From Treponema bryantii NK4A124 (GTDB lineage Bacteria > Spirochaetota > Spirochaetia > Treponematales > Treponemataceae): a DNA stretch of 64,000 bases. Below, piece after piece: positions 1-10,200 of the stretch. The number at the start of each line of letters is the position of its first letter. The stretch's first letter is position 1. The notes below the pieces were generated by a model that saw nothing but the letters and a program-made list of their open reading frames with translations, was not told the DNA's origin and searched no databases. Made by a program: the position numbers and the translations under genes. The DNA lies in NCBI RefSeq assembly GCF_000421345.1, contig NZ_ATWV01000005.1, positions 164,660 through 228,659 of the forward strand, given 5' to 3'.

Positions 1-144
1 ACCAACACCGTCCTTACCACGAACTTCGTGAATTGCGTGAATCTTGTTACAGTAGAACAAGATACGTTCTGAAGTTGTTGTCTTTCCAGAGTCAATGTGG
101 GCACTGATACCGATATTTCTTACTTTTGAAATATCCCAAGCCAT
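1..144 (-). CDS. fusA: Elongation factor G, spdEFG1/mtEFG1 type (5' end only)
   Basis: The first 48 codons of a translational GTPase run off the left edge. Visible are the EF-G N-terminus and the G1 P-loop AHIDSGKT at residues 15-22, followed by [10 protein letters not shown]. That stretch matches the mitochondrial EF-G1/spirochaete EF-G1 subfamily better than the EF-G encoded at 48671. EF-G1 of this family catalyses ribosomal translocation in the cytoplasm. The ATG at 144 has a GAGG Shine-Dalgarno about 8 nt upstream on the minus strand. Confidence is high for EF-G and moderate for the subfamily, because only the N-terminus is visible. Confidence 0.9.
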   Translation of the reverse strand, partial: MAWDISKVRNIGISAHIDSGKTTTSERILFYCNKIHAIHEVRGKDGVG

Positions 145-214
145 ATTAATACCTCTTTTAAAAAAAATATTCCTAAAATAATAGTGTCTGTCTATTTTAA
201 TGAAAAATTGCGAC

Positions 215-1573
215 CTATTCAATAGTTGCAGACAGTTTTCCTATAATCGTCAGCATTTTATAGTTAAATCTGCAGTTTAATGAAGCTGAAATTTTACGGT
301 CTGCGATTTCTCCATCTTCAGTAGAAAAACTGAAGGCACAATTGCTGCTGATTTTATAATTTTTTTTATCCGGGGGAAAAGAAAGACTTGTTGAAAACTT
401 GTAATGACCTGCTTCTAAGGTTGTTGAAAAAGCTGGAGTTATTTTTTTCAGATTCCAGGAATTTTTGATTTGAAAAGTGAAGCTGTCTTTTTCCAGAGAC
501 TGAGGCGGAGTGTCGGGAGAAGGTGAAAGTATTTTTGAATCTGCAGAAACGGAAAAGGAAATTGCTGTTAAATCCGAAGAGAGTTGAATGCCTGTATTAA
601 TACGAAGAGGATGTTCTTCTTTTGTAAGGTTTATTCGTGTGAAGGCATTAATACCATATTTGATAAATAATAACTTCTGACTGCCAGTAAGAAAAGGCTT
701 TTTGCTTATAAAACCGGCTTTAAACTGGGTGCAGGGATCCAGCTCTTTTCCGGAGCTTGTAAGGGTGTCTTCGTATTCATTTAAAAAGGCAGAAAGAAAA
801 AACTCTGTCCTGTGAATATTGAATTTTAAATCACTTCTATAAATTACTGTATAAGGGCCAAAGGGAGATTCATAGAATGCTGCCATAAAAGCAGAATGAA
901 TTCCATTTCTGCTCTTTTTTTTCCGGTAATCCGAGGAAATTTGTAATAGAGAACAAAAGCCTTCATCTTCCGCGTAGTAGGGAGAATCAAGAAACCATGA
1001 AGAAGAGTTCTTGTCCTCATATATGAAAGAGCCGCTTGTAAACGAAGCTGATAATGATAATTGATTTGAGAAAAACTTTTTTGAAAGGAGAGTTGAAAAA
1101 AGAGGAGAAGAAGTTTCCGGATTTACGGCCATGTTCATAGTGAGTAAAAAGGGGAGCCTTGCCAGGTGATTCAGCTTCATCTGCATGAAAGCACTTTCAG
1201 CTTTAGAAAAAGAGGAATAACCCGGCAGATTTGCAGTGACACAGCTCGCAGAAAGGCTGCTGCTTGAAAAAGGAGATGTACCATTGCTCAATTCCGGAGA
1301 GTTCAGCTTTGAAAGTGAACCTGCAAAAGAAAGATTCCCGTATTTAAACTCTATGGGTAATTTTTTGAAAAGATTTTCACTTGTAAAGAGTAATCCGAAA
1401 TTGATTTTTTCTGGCCTGCTTGCCACCCGAAATTCTGTTACAGGTGTTGAAAATCGGGTTCCGCCGGTTTTTTGAGAATCACCGTATAATTCCAGGTGAT
1501 AGGGCTCTTTAGCATTACAGAGATTTACTGCAGCTGCTGTAATCAGAATTGCAAATAAATATAATTTCCTCAC
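215..1573 (-). CDS. Secreted/outer-membrane hypothetical protein
   Basis: A 452-residue protein of unrecognised family. A GTG start gives a clear signal peptide ([21 protein letters not shown], residues 1-21). The rest is rich in Ser, Phe, Tyr and Lys, with alternating polar/aromatic stretches and few long hydrophobic runs. It ends in an aromatic-containing strand-like segment ([14 protein letters not shown]), compatible with a beta-barrel or periplasmic beta protein. It lies between the EF-G gene and the SPOR protein on the same strand. A TATACT -10-like hexamer ends 11 nt before the GTG and no good Shine-Dalgarno is visible. The outer-membrane location is inferred. Confidence 0.6.
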   Translation of the reverse strand: MRKLYLFAILITAAAVNLCNAKEPYHLELYGDSQKTGGTRFSTPVTEFRVASRPEKINFGLLFTSENLFKKLPIEFKYGNLSFAGSLSKLNSPELSNGTSPFSSSSLSASCVTANLPGYSSFSKAESAFMQMKLNHLARLPFLLTMNMAVNPETSSPLFSTLLSKKFFSNQLSLSASFTSGSFIYEDKNSSSWFLDSPYYAEDEGFCSLLQISSDYRKKKSRNGIHSAFMAAFYESPFGPYTVIYRSDLKFNIHRTEFFLSAFLNEYEDTLTSSGKELDPCTQFKAGFISKKPFLTGSQKLLFIKYGINAFTRINLTKEEHPLRINTGIQLSSDLTAISFSVSADSKILSPSPDTPPQSLEKDSFTFQIKNSWNLKKITPAFSTTLEAGHYKFSTSLSFPPDKKNYKISSNCAFSFSTEDGEIADRKISASLNCRFNYKMLTIIGKLSATIE

Positions 1574-1638
1574 ACCTTATAAGTAGTATAAAGTGTGTCA
1601 AAAAAGGAAGTTTTTTTAGAAAAAAGTTAAAAAAAATA

Positions 1639-1680
1639 CCGGTGGTTGAGTGATGCGAAGCATCGTATCGAAACCACCGG
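1639..1680. repeat. Palindromic repeat family A, copy at 1.6 kb
   Basis: A 42-bp imperfect palindrome of the form GGTGGTTGAGT-(hairpin)-GTATCGAAACCACC. The outer arms are CCGGTGGTT/AACCACCGG and the inner hairpin is GATGC-gaa-GCATC. It lies between the SPOR gene 3' end and the upstream surface-protein gene and could act as a bidirectional terminator. Eight loci in this window carry the family. Confidence 0.9.
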
Positions 1681-1700
1681 CCTTTCTCAATAATGTATAA

Positions 1701-2525
1701 TTAGATTGTAGTACTTGTAATATAACTGTCGTTAGCATTATCAATATCGCTGATTTTGATAATTCTTGTTCGCCAGTATTCTGCTTCGCTCTTTGTTGTG
1801 TAAGGTCCTACACGAACGCGGTAGTAAAGCTTGTCTTTGTTATCTCTGTAAGTAAAGATATCTGAAGGAATCTTGTTTTCATCAAGAATAGAACGTGCTC
1901 CTTCTGCACCTTTTTTATTGCTGTAAGCGGCAACCTGTACCCAGTACTGAGTTTTCTTTGGCTCTGCTTTTGGAGCAGGTGCTGCCTTCTGTGTATTAGC
2001 ATTTGCAACTGCATTTGTTTTAGGAGCTTTTGCTGCCTTAGCAGTTTTTTCAGCTTTTACTTCGGCCTTCTGAACAGTTTTTACTGTGTTTACAACTGGT
2101 TCCTCTTTTGCAACATATGGAGTTTCTGTTTTAGGAGCAACTTTTACTTCTTCCTTTGTTTCTGGAATATTAACTGTAATGTTGATGTTCTGTGGCTGAG
2201 CCTGAAGCTGAGTATCTGTTACAAGTTCATTTTTAAGTGCATTCAAATCGATTGTTGTGCCATTGCCAGAAGGAAGTTCTGTATTCTGTGAATAGATTGT
2301 GGCATTATCAGCAAGTACTACAAGATCATTTACCTTTGCAGCTTCAACATCTGCTGCCGGTTTTGTCCAGCCTCCCTGAGAAGTCTTTTTTTCTACCGGA
2401 GAGATGCTTGCATAAGCGGGAACGGGATTTCTTGAAGGATAATGAAGGATTGCCGGTACTCCAAGAACTACCAGCAGAAATACGCCTACTGCGGCAATAA
2501 TCCATAATGTCTTTTTCTGTTCCAT
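1701..2525 (-). CDS. SPOR-domain membrane protein
   Basis: A 274-residue protein. One N-terminal membrane segment (about residues 6-27) anchors a long periplasmic part. A low-complexity Ala/Lys/Pro linker (about 120-190) leads to a C-terminal SPOR domain (about 195-268, beginning YWVQVAAYSNKKGAEGAR and containing YYRVRVGPYTTKSEAE). SPOR domains bind denuded septal peptidoglycan, so a role in division or envelope maintenance is likely. I chose the inner ATG (MEQKKT) because it has an AGAGGAA Shine-Dalgarno; the ORF is open 18 nt further upstream. FtsN-like architecture, but not shown to be FtsN. Confidence 0.8.
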   Translation of the reverse strand: MEQKKTLWIIAAVGVFLLVVLGVPAILHYPSRNPVPAYASISPVEKKTSQGGWTKPAADVEAAKVNDLVVLADNATIYSQNTELPSGNGTTIDLNALKNELVTDTQLQAQPQNINITVNIPETKEEVKVAPKTETPYVAKEEPVVNTVKTVQKAEVKAEKTAKAAKAPKTNAVANANTQKAAPAPKAEPKKTQYWVQVAAYSNKKGAEGARSILDENKIPSDIFTYRDNKDKLYYRVRVGPYTTKSEAEYWRTRIIKISDIDNANDSYITSTTI

Positions 2526-2628
2526 AAATTTTCCTCTTTGCACCGGCGAAATCCACCGGCCACCTTATTAAAACTATCGGCATTCGGTTGATTAAGTTTA
2601 GAAAAAAAGTTTTTTATTTACAGTTTTT

Positions 2629-2713
2629 TATATTCGTACCCGTAGTGAAAAAAGTCTGGCGACAACATCATCCCGTTGGCGACAGGCTTTTTTCACGGGA
2701 GGGGACGAATATA
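2629..2713. repeat. 85-bp imperfect long hairpin upstream of metN
   Basis: The outer arms TATATTCGT (2629-2637) and ACGAATATA (2705-2713) and the inner arms GTGAAAAAAG (2645-2654) and CTTTTTTCAC (2687-2696) are perfectly complementary. A direct repeat GGCGAC flanks the loop. It sits just before the metN promoter. It looks like a small palindromic (MITE-like) element. I see no SAM-riboswitch features. Confidence 0.7.
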
Positions 2714-2726
2714 AGTTCGCGTTGAT

Positions 2727-2755
2727 TTGAAAAACTTTTTATCATTTAATATAAT
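2727..2755 (+). promoter_or_regulatory. metN promoter, leaderless geometry
   Basis: TTGAAA (2727-2732), 17 bp, TATAAT (2750-2755), then only 6 nt (AGAAGA) before the ATG at 2762. The predicted transcription start falls on or beside the start codon. Confidence 0.7.
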
Positions 2756-2761
2756 AGAAGA

Positions 2762-3787
2762 ATGCAGATAGATTTAAACAATTTAGTGAGGGTTTACGAC
2801 TCTGCCGACGGACTTTCAAAGGTTGCAGCCGTAAATGATATCTCCCTTACAATTCCTTCAAATCAGATTTTTGGAATTATCGGAAAGAGTGGTGCGGGAA
2901 AATCTTCCCTTGTGCGCCTTATCAGTATGATGGAAAAGCCGGATTCCGGTGAAGTTTTATATGATGGTCAGCGGGTAGACAACCTTGATGAAAAAGAACT
3001 GGTTATGCGCCGCCGCCGTATTGGCATGATTTTTCAAAACTTCAACCTTTTTTCTTCACGTTCGGCTGGTCAGAATATTGCTTATCCAATGGAAATCTGC
3101 GGGCTTCCAAAAGATGAAATAAACCGCCGCGTAGATGAGTTGCTGGAAATTGTAGAGCTTTCGGACCGCAAAAATGCCAGAATCAGCACTTTGAGTGGTG
3201 GTCAGAAACAGAGAATTGCAATTGCCCGTGCTCTTGCAAACAAGCCTGATATTCTTTTCTGCGATGAGGCAACTAGTGCGCTTGATCCGCAGACAACAAC
3301 ATCAATCTTAAACCTTATCCGCAAAATCCAGAGCCAGATGAATCTTACAGTTGTAATGATTACCCACCAGATGGAGGTTGTTCGCGATGCCTGCAGCCAG
3401 GTTGCGGTAATCAACGAAGGTAAGCTGGTAGAAGTCGGCTCTGTAAATGATATCTTCTTAAATCCTAAGAGCCCTGTAACCAAGGATTTTATTTCTCATA
3501 TCGGTAGCGACCGTAAGCCTGATGCAAACGGTTCTGACATTATCCGCTGGTCTACAGAGGGTGGTGAATATGAACTCAGCTTCCCTAGCGACAAGCAGGG
3601 GGCTCCGGTTCTCAGTAATGTAGCAAAGAAGTTTGATGTTGAATTTAATATCAGGGCGGCTGGTGTTCAGCATCTTACAGATGGTGACATTGGTAAGATG
3701 ATTGTAGACTTTACCGGTTTTCAGGTTTCTGAAGCCCTCGAATACCTTAGAAGTCAGAATATAATAGTAGAAAAGGCAGGTGAGTAA
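2762..3787 (+). CDS. metN: Methionine ABC transporter ATP-binding protein MetN
   Basis: A 341-residue ATPase that powers D/L-methionine import with MetI. Walker A is GKSGAGKSS (about 41-49), the signature is LSGGQKQRIAIARAL (about 144-158), Walker B is ILFCDEATSALD (about 165-176) and the switch His is in ITHQME (about 199). The C-terminal part from about residue 265 resembles the NIL domain, which senses methionine and trans-inhibits the transporter. That domain distinguishes MetN from other ABC importers. It is directly followed by metI. No MetQ substrate-binding lipoprotein is adjacent, so MetQ must be encoded elsewhere or be supplied by an unlinked protein. Confidence 0.92.
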   Translation: MQIDLNNLVRVYDSADGLSKVAAVNDISLTIPSNQIFGIIGKSGAGKSSLVRLISMMEKPDSGEVLYDGQRVDNLDEKELVMRRRRIGMIFQNFNLFSSRSAGQNIAYPMEICGLPKDEINRRVDELLEIVELSDRKNARISTLSGGQKQRIAIARALANKPDILFCDEATSALDPQTTTSILNLIRKIQSQMNLTVVMITHQMEVVRDACSQVAVINEGKLVEVGSVNDIFLNPKSPVTKDFISHIGSDRKPDANGSDIIRWSTEGGEYELSFPSDKQGAPVLSNVAKKFDVEFNIRAAGVQHLTDGDIGKMIVDFTGFQVSEALEYLRSQNIIVEKAGE

Positions 3788-3788
3788 T

Positions 3789-4457
3789 ATGAGTCCGGAA
3801 TTAGTAAAGTATTTGTCTGTAATTGGAGAGGCTACCTGGCAGACCCTTATAATGGTATTGTTTTCTACTATATTTAGTATGATTCTTGGTATTCCTCTTG
3901 GAATTCTGCTTTGCACAAGCGACCCGGCAGCGGGCTTAAGACCTAAAAAGCTTTTGTATCAGATTCTTTCTGTGATTATTAATATTCTGCGTGCAATTCC
4001 TTTTGTAATTCTTGTAATTCTGCTTTTTCCTTTTACACGTGTAATCGTACATACTGCAATTGGAACAAAAGCTTCTATTGTACCGCTTACAATTGCAGCA
4101 GCGCCTTTTGTTGCCCGTGTAATTGAGTCCAGCCTTAAAGAGGTTGACCCGGGAGTAATTGCCGCAGGACGCTCAATGGGCTCTACAGACCACCAGCTGA
4201 TTTTTAAGATTCTTTTGCCGGAAGCACTTCCTTCTATTGTAAACGGTGTAACTTTGACAATTATCAATCTTATTGGTTATTCTGCTATGGCCGGTACTGT
4301 AGGCGGTGGCGGACTTGGAGACGTAGCAATCCGTTACGGCTACCAGCGCTACCGTGTAGAATACATGGTAGGCTCGGTAGTGATTATTCTTTTGATGGTA
4401 GAGATTATTCAGGTAATAGGAACACGAATAAGCAATAAAATGCAGGCTATGCGTTAA
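3789..4457 (+). CDS. metI: Methionine ABC transporter permease MetI
   Basis: A 222-residue inner-membrane permease, about the usual MetI length, with five hydrophobic segments. The binding-protein-dependent transport EAA-type loop is SLKEVDPGVIAAGRSMGSTD (about 121-140), which docks on MetN. I chose the ATG at 3789 because AGGTGAG lies at normal spacing before it; an in-frame GTG at 3780 overlaps the metN stop and is the alternative. The stop codon overlaps the convergent gene's stop by a few bases (TTAA at 4454-4457). Confidence 0.9.
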   Translation: MSPELVKYLSVIGEATWQTLIMVLFSTIFSMILGIPLGILLCTSDPAAGLRPKKLLYQILSVIINILRAIPFVILVILLFPFTRVIVHTAIGTKASIVPLTIAAAPFVARVIESSLKEVDPGVIAAGRSMGSTDHQLIFKILLPEALPSIVNGVTLTIINLIGYSAMAGTVGGGGLGDVAIRYGYQRYRVEYMVGSVVIILLMVEIIQVIGTRISNKMQAMR

Positions 4458-6022
4458 TTGATGTAAGTCTGCATCAGCTGAACGAAAAGATAAATCTTCT
4501 TGTAGATATTTACGCTGAATTCCTTCATTGGTTCTTCAATGTATTTTTCCAGTTCCTTCCAGTTCTGTACGATTACAGGCTTAGGAAGGACGTAATCTTC
4601 AATAAGCTGTTTTACAGTCTTACCGATTGTAATAAGATTCTGGGTTCCCTGAATTATGTAACCGCGGGCTGTTTCGTTTGCATCTGAAACAACGCGGTTT
4701 ATGATGTTTTCAGCACCGGCATCATGGGCAGTTTTTGGAAGCAGGGTTTTTACTTTTACGCCCATAGTTCCTTCTTCTGCCATCATTTCATCAAAACTTG
4801 TTACTTCATCAGAAAGTTTAAGCAGTTCCTGATATGCGTTAGACATAGGAGCGGAAAGGGTAGCATCCCACTGACCTCGGATTACTACAACATCATAATA
4901 TTCGCGGATTGCCTTTTTAACAAACTCAACAAGGAAGGTTTTAAGATAGTTGAGAGGTTCTGTGTACTCAAGAACAGAAAGACCTTTCTTTTCGAGAGGT
5001 GCGTTGAACTCTGCTGTGTAATATTTTAAGCTCTGAGGATCTGCTGTTCCAAAAATCTGCATACAGATAGAAGAAGCCTTTGATTCCTTCTGTTCTGTTT
5101 CGATTTTTGCCATAAGATTTCTTGTGTCAGTTTCAATTTTTTCGATATAAGGCTCGATTACAGAGGCATGATGATAAGAGGTTTTAGTCTCGTAGGTAAA
5201 ATCCTGTGAAATATGCTGTACAATATAATCAAGCGATTTTGAAGACTGAATATTCTTAATCTTAGCAATTATCTTTTTCCAGTTTCCCATAGAAATGAGT
5301 TCGCGGCTTTGTGTTTCCTTGAACATATCAAAAAGAACATTCCAGTCTACAGAATCATCTGTAATGCTGTAGGCAACGGCGAGGAAGTCCTTAAGGTCAT
5401 CAATAATATATTCGCCGTTTACTTTTTCCAGACGAGGCAGGGCATTGAATGAAAATTCCTGATATGAAGAATCAAACTTCTTGAGAATCATATAATAATC
5501 AAACTCGCAGAAGTCCTGGAAAATTGAAAAGGCTTTTTCAAGAGTGTCGGCTTTAGTAGCGCGGGTTTCGTTAAAATCATTTGTGAAAACCTGGAGCTTA
5601 TGCTCAACATCCTGCTGAAGCTTTGCAAAAGGAACTGTTCTGGCCTGTTCAAGAATTTTCTGTTCATCAAGTTCATCGAGAAGAGTCATCTGATTTTCAG
5701 AAAGAACATAGTTTATAATCTGGCGTTTGAAAATCTGCGGATTCTGTGTATTGCGGAAAAAAGTCTGTGCCGAAGAAACTGCTTTGTACAAATCAAACAT
5801 CAATTTTCCGAAAGGTCCCAGCATTTCGCCTGTAGAAGGACGATAATAGGCATGGTATTTTGTCTTGGAAATTGTTTTAGCAAGATTCTTTAAGCGGCGT
5901 TTTTTCTCTGCTTCCGGATTAGAGGATTTAAATAATGAAGAAAGCAGCGACTGAAAGAAACTTTCTTTTACAGCCGGTTTATTAGATGAAGCGCTTTCTG
6001 ATTTATTTTTTGTACTGTCCAT
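4454..6022 (-). CDS. Conserved hypothetical spirochaete-type cytoplasmic protein
   Basis: A 522-residue protein with no signal peptide and no clear membrane segment. It is Lys/Glu-rich and largely helical in appearance. The N-terminus is Ser/Lys-rich (MDSTKNKSESASSNK) and precedes a helical body. I recognise no catalytic motif; it may be one of the Treponema-restricted DUF families. Start choice: the ATG at 6022 follows a strong promoter (TTGAAT-17-TATTAT) by 7 nt. The ORF is open for 19 codons further upstream, but those codons overlap the promoter. Convergent with metNI. Confidence 0.6.
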   Translation of the reverse strand: MDSTKNKSESASSNKPAVKESFFQSLLSSLFKSSNPEAEKKRRLKNLAKTISKTKYHAYYRPSTGEMLGPFGKLMFDLYKAVSSAQTFFRNTQNPQIFKRQIINYVLSENQMTLLDELDEQKILEQARTVPFAKLQQDVEHKLQVFTNDFNETRATKADTLEKAFSIFQDFCEFDYYMILKKFDSSYQEFSFNALPRLEKVNGEYIIDDLKDFLAVAYSITDDSVDWNVLFDMFKETQSRELISMGNWKKIIAKIKNIQSSKSLDYIVQHISQDFTYETKTSYHHASVIEPYIEKIETDTRNLMAKIETEQKESKASSICMQIFGTADPQSLKYYTAEFNAPLEKKGLSVLEYTEPLNYLKTFLVEFVKKAIREYYDVVVIRGQWDATLSAPMSNAYQELLKLSDEVTSFDEMMAEEGTMGVKVKTLLPKTAHDAGAENIINRVVSDANETARGYIIQGTQNLITIGKTVKQLIEDYVLPKPVIVQNWKELEKYIEEPMKEFSVNIYKKIYLFVQLMQTYIN

Positions 6023-6029
6023 GTTTACT

Positions 6030-6058
6030 ATAATATGGTAAAAACTACAATAATTCAA
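6030..6058 (-). promoter_or_regulatory. Promoter of the 522-aa gene, leaderless geometry
   Basis: On the minus strand, TTGAAT (6053-6058), 17 bp, TATTAT (6030-6035), then 7 nt to the ATG at 6022. No Shine-Dalgarno is present. Confidence 0.65.
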
Positions 6059-6094
6059 GGATATGTGCATAAAGAACAATAAATCAATGGTAAC

Positions 6095-6123
6095 TTGCAG
6101 TCGCTTTGATTTATGAATATAAT
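6095..6123 (+). promoter_or_regulatory. Promoter of the UPF0164/OmpA-like pair
   Basis: TTGCAG (6095-6100), 17 bp, TATAAT (6118-6123). The predicted start lies near 6130, giving a leader of about 70 nt that contains the terminator-like hairpin at 6142-6175. Confidence 0.65.
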
Positions 6124-6141
6124 TAATTAAATTATTATAAA

Positions 6142-6175
6142 AACGTTGCTTTTGTGAAGCAGCGTTGTTTTTTTT
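6142..6175 (+). terminator. Terminator-like hairpin in the 5' leader
   Basis: AACGTTGCTT, loop TTGTG, AAGCAGCGTT (one G-U pair), then a run of eight T. It lies between the promoter at 6095 and the Shine-Dalgarno before 6203, so it would act as an attenuator rather than an end-of-operon terminator. Confidence 0.6.
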
Positions 6176-6202
6176 GTGAATACTACTTGTGAAGGAGATT
6201 TT

Positions 6203-7261
6203 ATGAAAAAACTATTATTCACGTTATTTGCAGCAGGCATGCTTTTGACAGCTGCATATTCTTACAATCCGCCGGCAGGAGGAGAGGACTTAAATATGCT
6301 TGCAAGTCCTGTAAATCTTTCTGGTGCTAATTCTGTTACAGGTGGTGCTTTGTTTGATGCAAATGCAGATTCAATTCTTGTGAATCCGGCACTTACTGCA
6401 AGAGAGCAGCGTGTAAACCTTACTGCAGGTTACACATTCCTTTATTCAGCAAATGATATAAATGCTAAACATATAGGTCATGCTTTCCAGTCTGGAATAC
6501 TTATTCCTTTTAAGCGATTTATATTCAGCGGACATGTAGACGGTACTTTTGCTGAATTGTATGAACTTCCTCTTGGAAAATCTATCAATTTCAGAGCTGG
6601 TCTTTCAAAAGAAATCACAGACCAGCTTAGCGTTGGACTTAATGCAGGAGGCGGATTTATCTGGGATCCGGATAATGACTGGTCTGTGTATGCAGATGCA
6701 GGTGCTCTTTATACCCTTGGAAATCTTGGACCTTTCAGCGATTTCCGTATTGCTGCTTCTGTACTTAATCTTGGAAAGATGTATACAAATATCGCAACTT
6801 GGGGTGTTGATGAAGAAGAGGAAAACACACCATTCCCGACACTTGCAACACTAAAGTTTGGAGCCGCAGGAACAATTCTTGATACAGAAATTGCAAAAAT
6901 CGGTTTAGGTCTTGATTTTTCAGTTCCATGCTTCCAGAATCTTATAATAGATTTCAACGCACAGGTTGCATTTAAGAATGCTTTTTATATAAGCCTTGGA
7001 GAGAAGTTTAATCTGAAAGAAGCCGTAAATGGCAAAAACAGCTATATTCCTTCTGTGTCTTTCCTCTATAAGTTCTCATTCAACGTAAAAAATAATCAGT
7101 ATCTTGAAGATAATGGCTGGAGCCAGAGCGAAATGGCAGTTTCAGCCGGTTATAAGAATTTTGACGAAACTCTTCATGCAATTTCTGGTGGAGTAGACAT
7201 TGACCTGGGTATGGCAGACAATGAAGCTCCTAAGATTCTTGTATGGGATGAAAAAGAATAG
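6203..7261 (+). CDS. UPF0164/FadL-like outer-membrane protein
   Basis: A 352-residue protein with a signal peptide (MKKLLFTLFAAGMLLTAAYS). The mature part begins with a segment typical of UPF0164/FadL-like proteins (SGANSVTGGALFDANADSI, then NPAL), followed by repeated amphipathic strands. In T. pallidum, UPF0164 proteins are regarded as FadL-like outer-membrane barrels for hydrophobic nutrients, so a similar role is inferred here. The ATG at 6203 has GAAGGAG at good spacing; the longer ORF start lacks this. The next gene starts 20 nt downstream with its own Shine-Dalgarno, so the two are an operon. Confidence 0.7.
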   Translation: MKKLLFTLFAAGMLLTAAYSYNPPAGGEDLNMLASPVNLSGANSVTGGALFDANADSILVNPALTAREQRVNLTAGYTFLYSANDINAKHIGHAFQSGILIPFKRFIFSGHVDGTFAELYELPLGKSINFRAGLSKEITDQLSVGLNAGGGFIWDPDNDWSVYADAGALYTLGNLGPFSDFRIAASVLNLGKMYTNIATWGVDEEEENTPFPTLATLKFGAAGTILDTEIAKIGLGLDFSVPCFQNLIIDFNAQVAFKNAFYISLGEKFNLKEAVNGKNSYIPSVSFLYKFSFNVKNNQYLEDNGWSQSEMAVSAGYKNFDETLHAISGGVDIDLGMADNEAPKILVWDEKE

Positions 7262-7281
7262 CCGGTAGGAAGGAGATGATG

Positions 7282-10200
7282 ATGAATAAGAAGATTTTAA
7301 TTTCTGGCCTTCTTCTGGCCTCAGTTACAATTTTTGCTGCTGCTGAACCAAAATATATTTCACCAAACAGCGATGGTATTCAGGATGAACTTGTAATACC
7401 AATGAAAATTTCGGACAAGCGTTATGTACAGGGCTGGAGTCTTGTAATTATGGATTCTAACCACAATGTTGTCCGCACAATTGAAAATAAAATTGCTCGT
7501 CCTGCAAAGCTTACATTTAAGGCTTTCTTTAAGCAGCTTTTTTCAAAAAAGCAGGGTGTAACAGTTCCAGAGTCTGTTATCTGGAATGGTGCAATGAATA
7601 ATGGTGAAACTGCTCCGGACGGAAGTTATTTTTATTACATAACTGCAACTGATGATAACGGTAACACAGGTAAAACAAAGGAATATGAGGTTGTAGTTGA
7701 TACTCTTGCTCCTGATGTAGAGCTTTCTCAGCCTTCTGACAAGATTTTTGGTGAAGGTGCAAAATCTGCCCTCAGAATCAAACAGACAGGTTCTGTTGAA
7801 GATGAATGGGTTGGACTTTTCAAGAGCGCCGATGGAAATGTTGTTAAAACTGTAAAATGGGTAAATGCTGAACCTGCTGAATTCCAGTGGAAGGGTACAA
7901 ACGACCAGGATTCTCAGGTATTTGACGGCGTTTATTCATACGAGATTTCTGCAACAGACCGTGCAGGAAACACTTCTGCACCAGCTTCAATCACAAACAT
8001 CATTTATTCTGCAGAAAAGCCTGCTACAAACCTTTATGTAAAGGGTTCCCGCTATTTCTCTCCTAAGACAGAAAGCAAGAATGGAGTTGTTACTCTTGAT
8101 GTAACTATTCCTGTTCCGGAAGAAAAATCTGGTAATAAGCTTGTTGAATGGGCGGTTACAGTAAAAGACAATGGCGGAAAGGTTGTTCGAACTTACAATC
8201 AGAATAACAGTGGGGCTGTGCCTCCTGCACAGATTGTTTTTGACGGAAACGATGAAAGCGGCAAGCAGCTTAAGGATGGAAAGTATCAGGCTGTAGTTAC
8301 TGCTAAATATCTGAATGGATACGAGCCGGCTCCAATTTCTTCTCCGGTTCTCGTTCTTGATACAGAAAAGCCGGCTGCTCAGATTGTCGCTTCTGAAAAG
8401 GTATTTGGTGCCGGTTCTAAAGACACTGTTACCTTTAAGATTACACCGGTTCCTTCTGATGGAGCTACAGTTCCTTCATGGAAGGGTGAAATCCAGAATG
8501 CAGCAGGTAAGGCTGTTAATTCTTACGACTTTGGAGAATATCCTCCAAGTGAAGTTGTATGGAACGGTATTGCCTCTGACGGTTCAATTGCAGACAAAGG
8601 TCAGTACCGCTTTGTTTTGATTGGAACAGACCTTGCGGGAAATACAGGTGTGAGCCAGACAACAGAAGCCGTAACCTTTGATACAACAGAAGCTCAGCTG
8701 CTTCTTGCTATGTCAGACAAGGCTTTCTCTCCAAACGGTAATAAAGTAAAGGATACAATTACCTTTACACCGGTAACTGCAACAAAGGATGTTGCTTCAT
8801 TTGAATTTATCATCCGCGATAAAAAAGGAAATACAGTTTATTCTGTAAAGGAAAACAAAAAGCTTCCTGTAAACTTTGTATGGGATGGAAAAGACAGTGC
8901 AAAAATGCTTTGTGCAGACGGAGTTTATTCTGCTCAGCTTTCTGTTCTTGCTGTAAACGGTTCTACAGCTTCTGCTTCAACACAGGACTTTGAACTGGAT
9001 ACAGCTGCTCCAAAGCTTGCTGCTGAAATTCCATGGTCTTCATTCTCTCCAAACGGAAACGGTGCTCAGAAAAATATTCCTGTAAGCATCAAGGAAAGCA
9101 CTGCAGAAAAGCTCTGGAATGCAGAGGTTCGCGATGCTAAGGATAAGGCTGTCCGCAAGTTCTCATGGAACGGAAGTAAAGATAACTTTACCTGGGATGG
9201 TACTGATGAAGCAGGTAATATGGCAGCTGATGGAAAATACAATATCGTAATTTTCTCAACTGATGATGCCGGAAACAGCTTCTCTACAGAACTCAAGGGA
9301 ATTACTCTTGATAACCGCGAAACAAAGGCTTACATCACTGCTGAATATGAAGGAATCTCTCCTAATAACGATGGCTACCTCGACCTGCAGAAGTTTGAAG
9401 TTCGCACTTCTGTAGCTGATAATATCAAGTCATGGAACTTTGATGTTCGCAAGGAAGACGGTACAAGTGTTTATTCTCTCTCAGAAAAGGATAGTGCAAA
9501 TCTTCCTGCAAGCATCAACTGGAACGGAGCCGGCAAAGACGGGCTTGCCTGCGAAGGAACCTTTACAGGAACTCTTGAAATTGTTTATGTAACAGGAAAT
9601 AAGGTAAGTGCAGTTTCTGCTCCATTTATCTGTACAGCAACTGCTCCAAAACTCAGCGTTAAGACTGCTCCAGAATACTTCAGTCCGGATAATGATGGTG
9701 TAGATGATGATTTGTATATCAAGCTTTCTGGTTCTACAAAGGCAAAAATCAAGAGCTGGTCATTTACAATTAAAGATCCTAAGGGTAAGGATTTCTGGAA
9801 GACTTCTGGAAAGAGTCAGATTACAGAAAGAATCATCTGGGACGGTTTGAGTAATGTTCAGAAGGACGCAAAGGGAAATGCTGAACGTGTTCAGTCTGCT
9901 ATGGATTATCCATATGTATTTACAGTAACAGACAACCTTGGAATGACTTCTACTGTAAATGGTGTAATTCCTGTGGATGTTCTTGTAATTCGCGACGGAA
10001 ACCTTTTGAAGATGGCTGTACCTTCTATCATCTTCGAGTCTGACGCTGCAAACTTCCAGACTGCAAATGCTAAGCTTGATTCTGCTAAGGTAGATAACAA
10101 TATTAAGGTATTGAACCGTATTGCAGATATTCTTAAGAAGTTCAAGGATTACAAGGTTACTATCGTAGGACATGCTAACAAGATTACCGACAATCCTAAC

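Noticed and set aside
2584..2761. SAM or other methionine riboswitch upstream of metN
   Set aside because: The hairpin there is a simple foldback lying upstream of the promoter, and the predicted transcript is leaderless.
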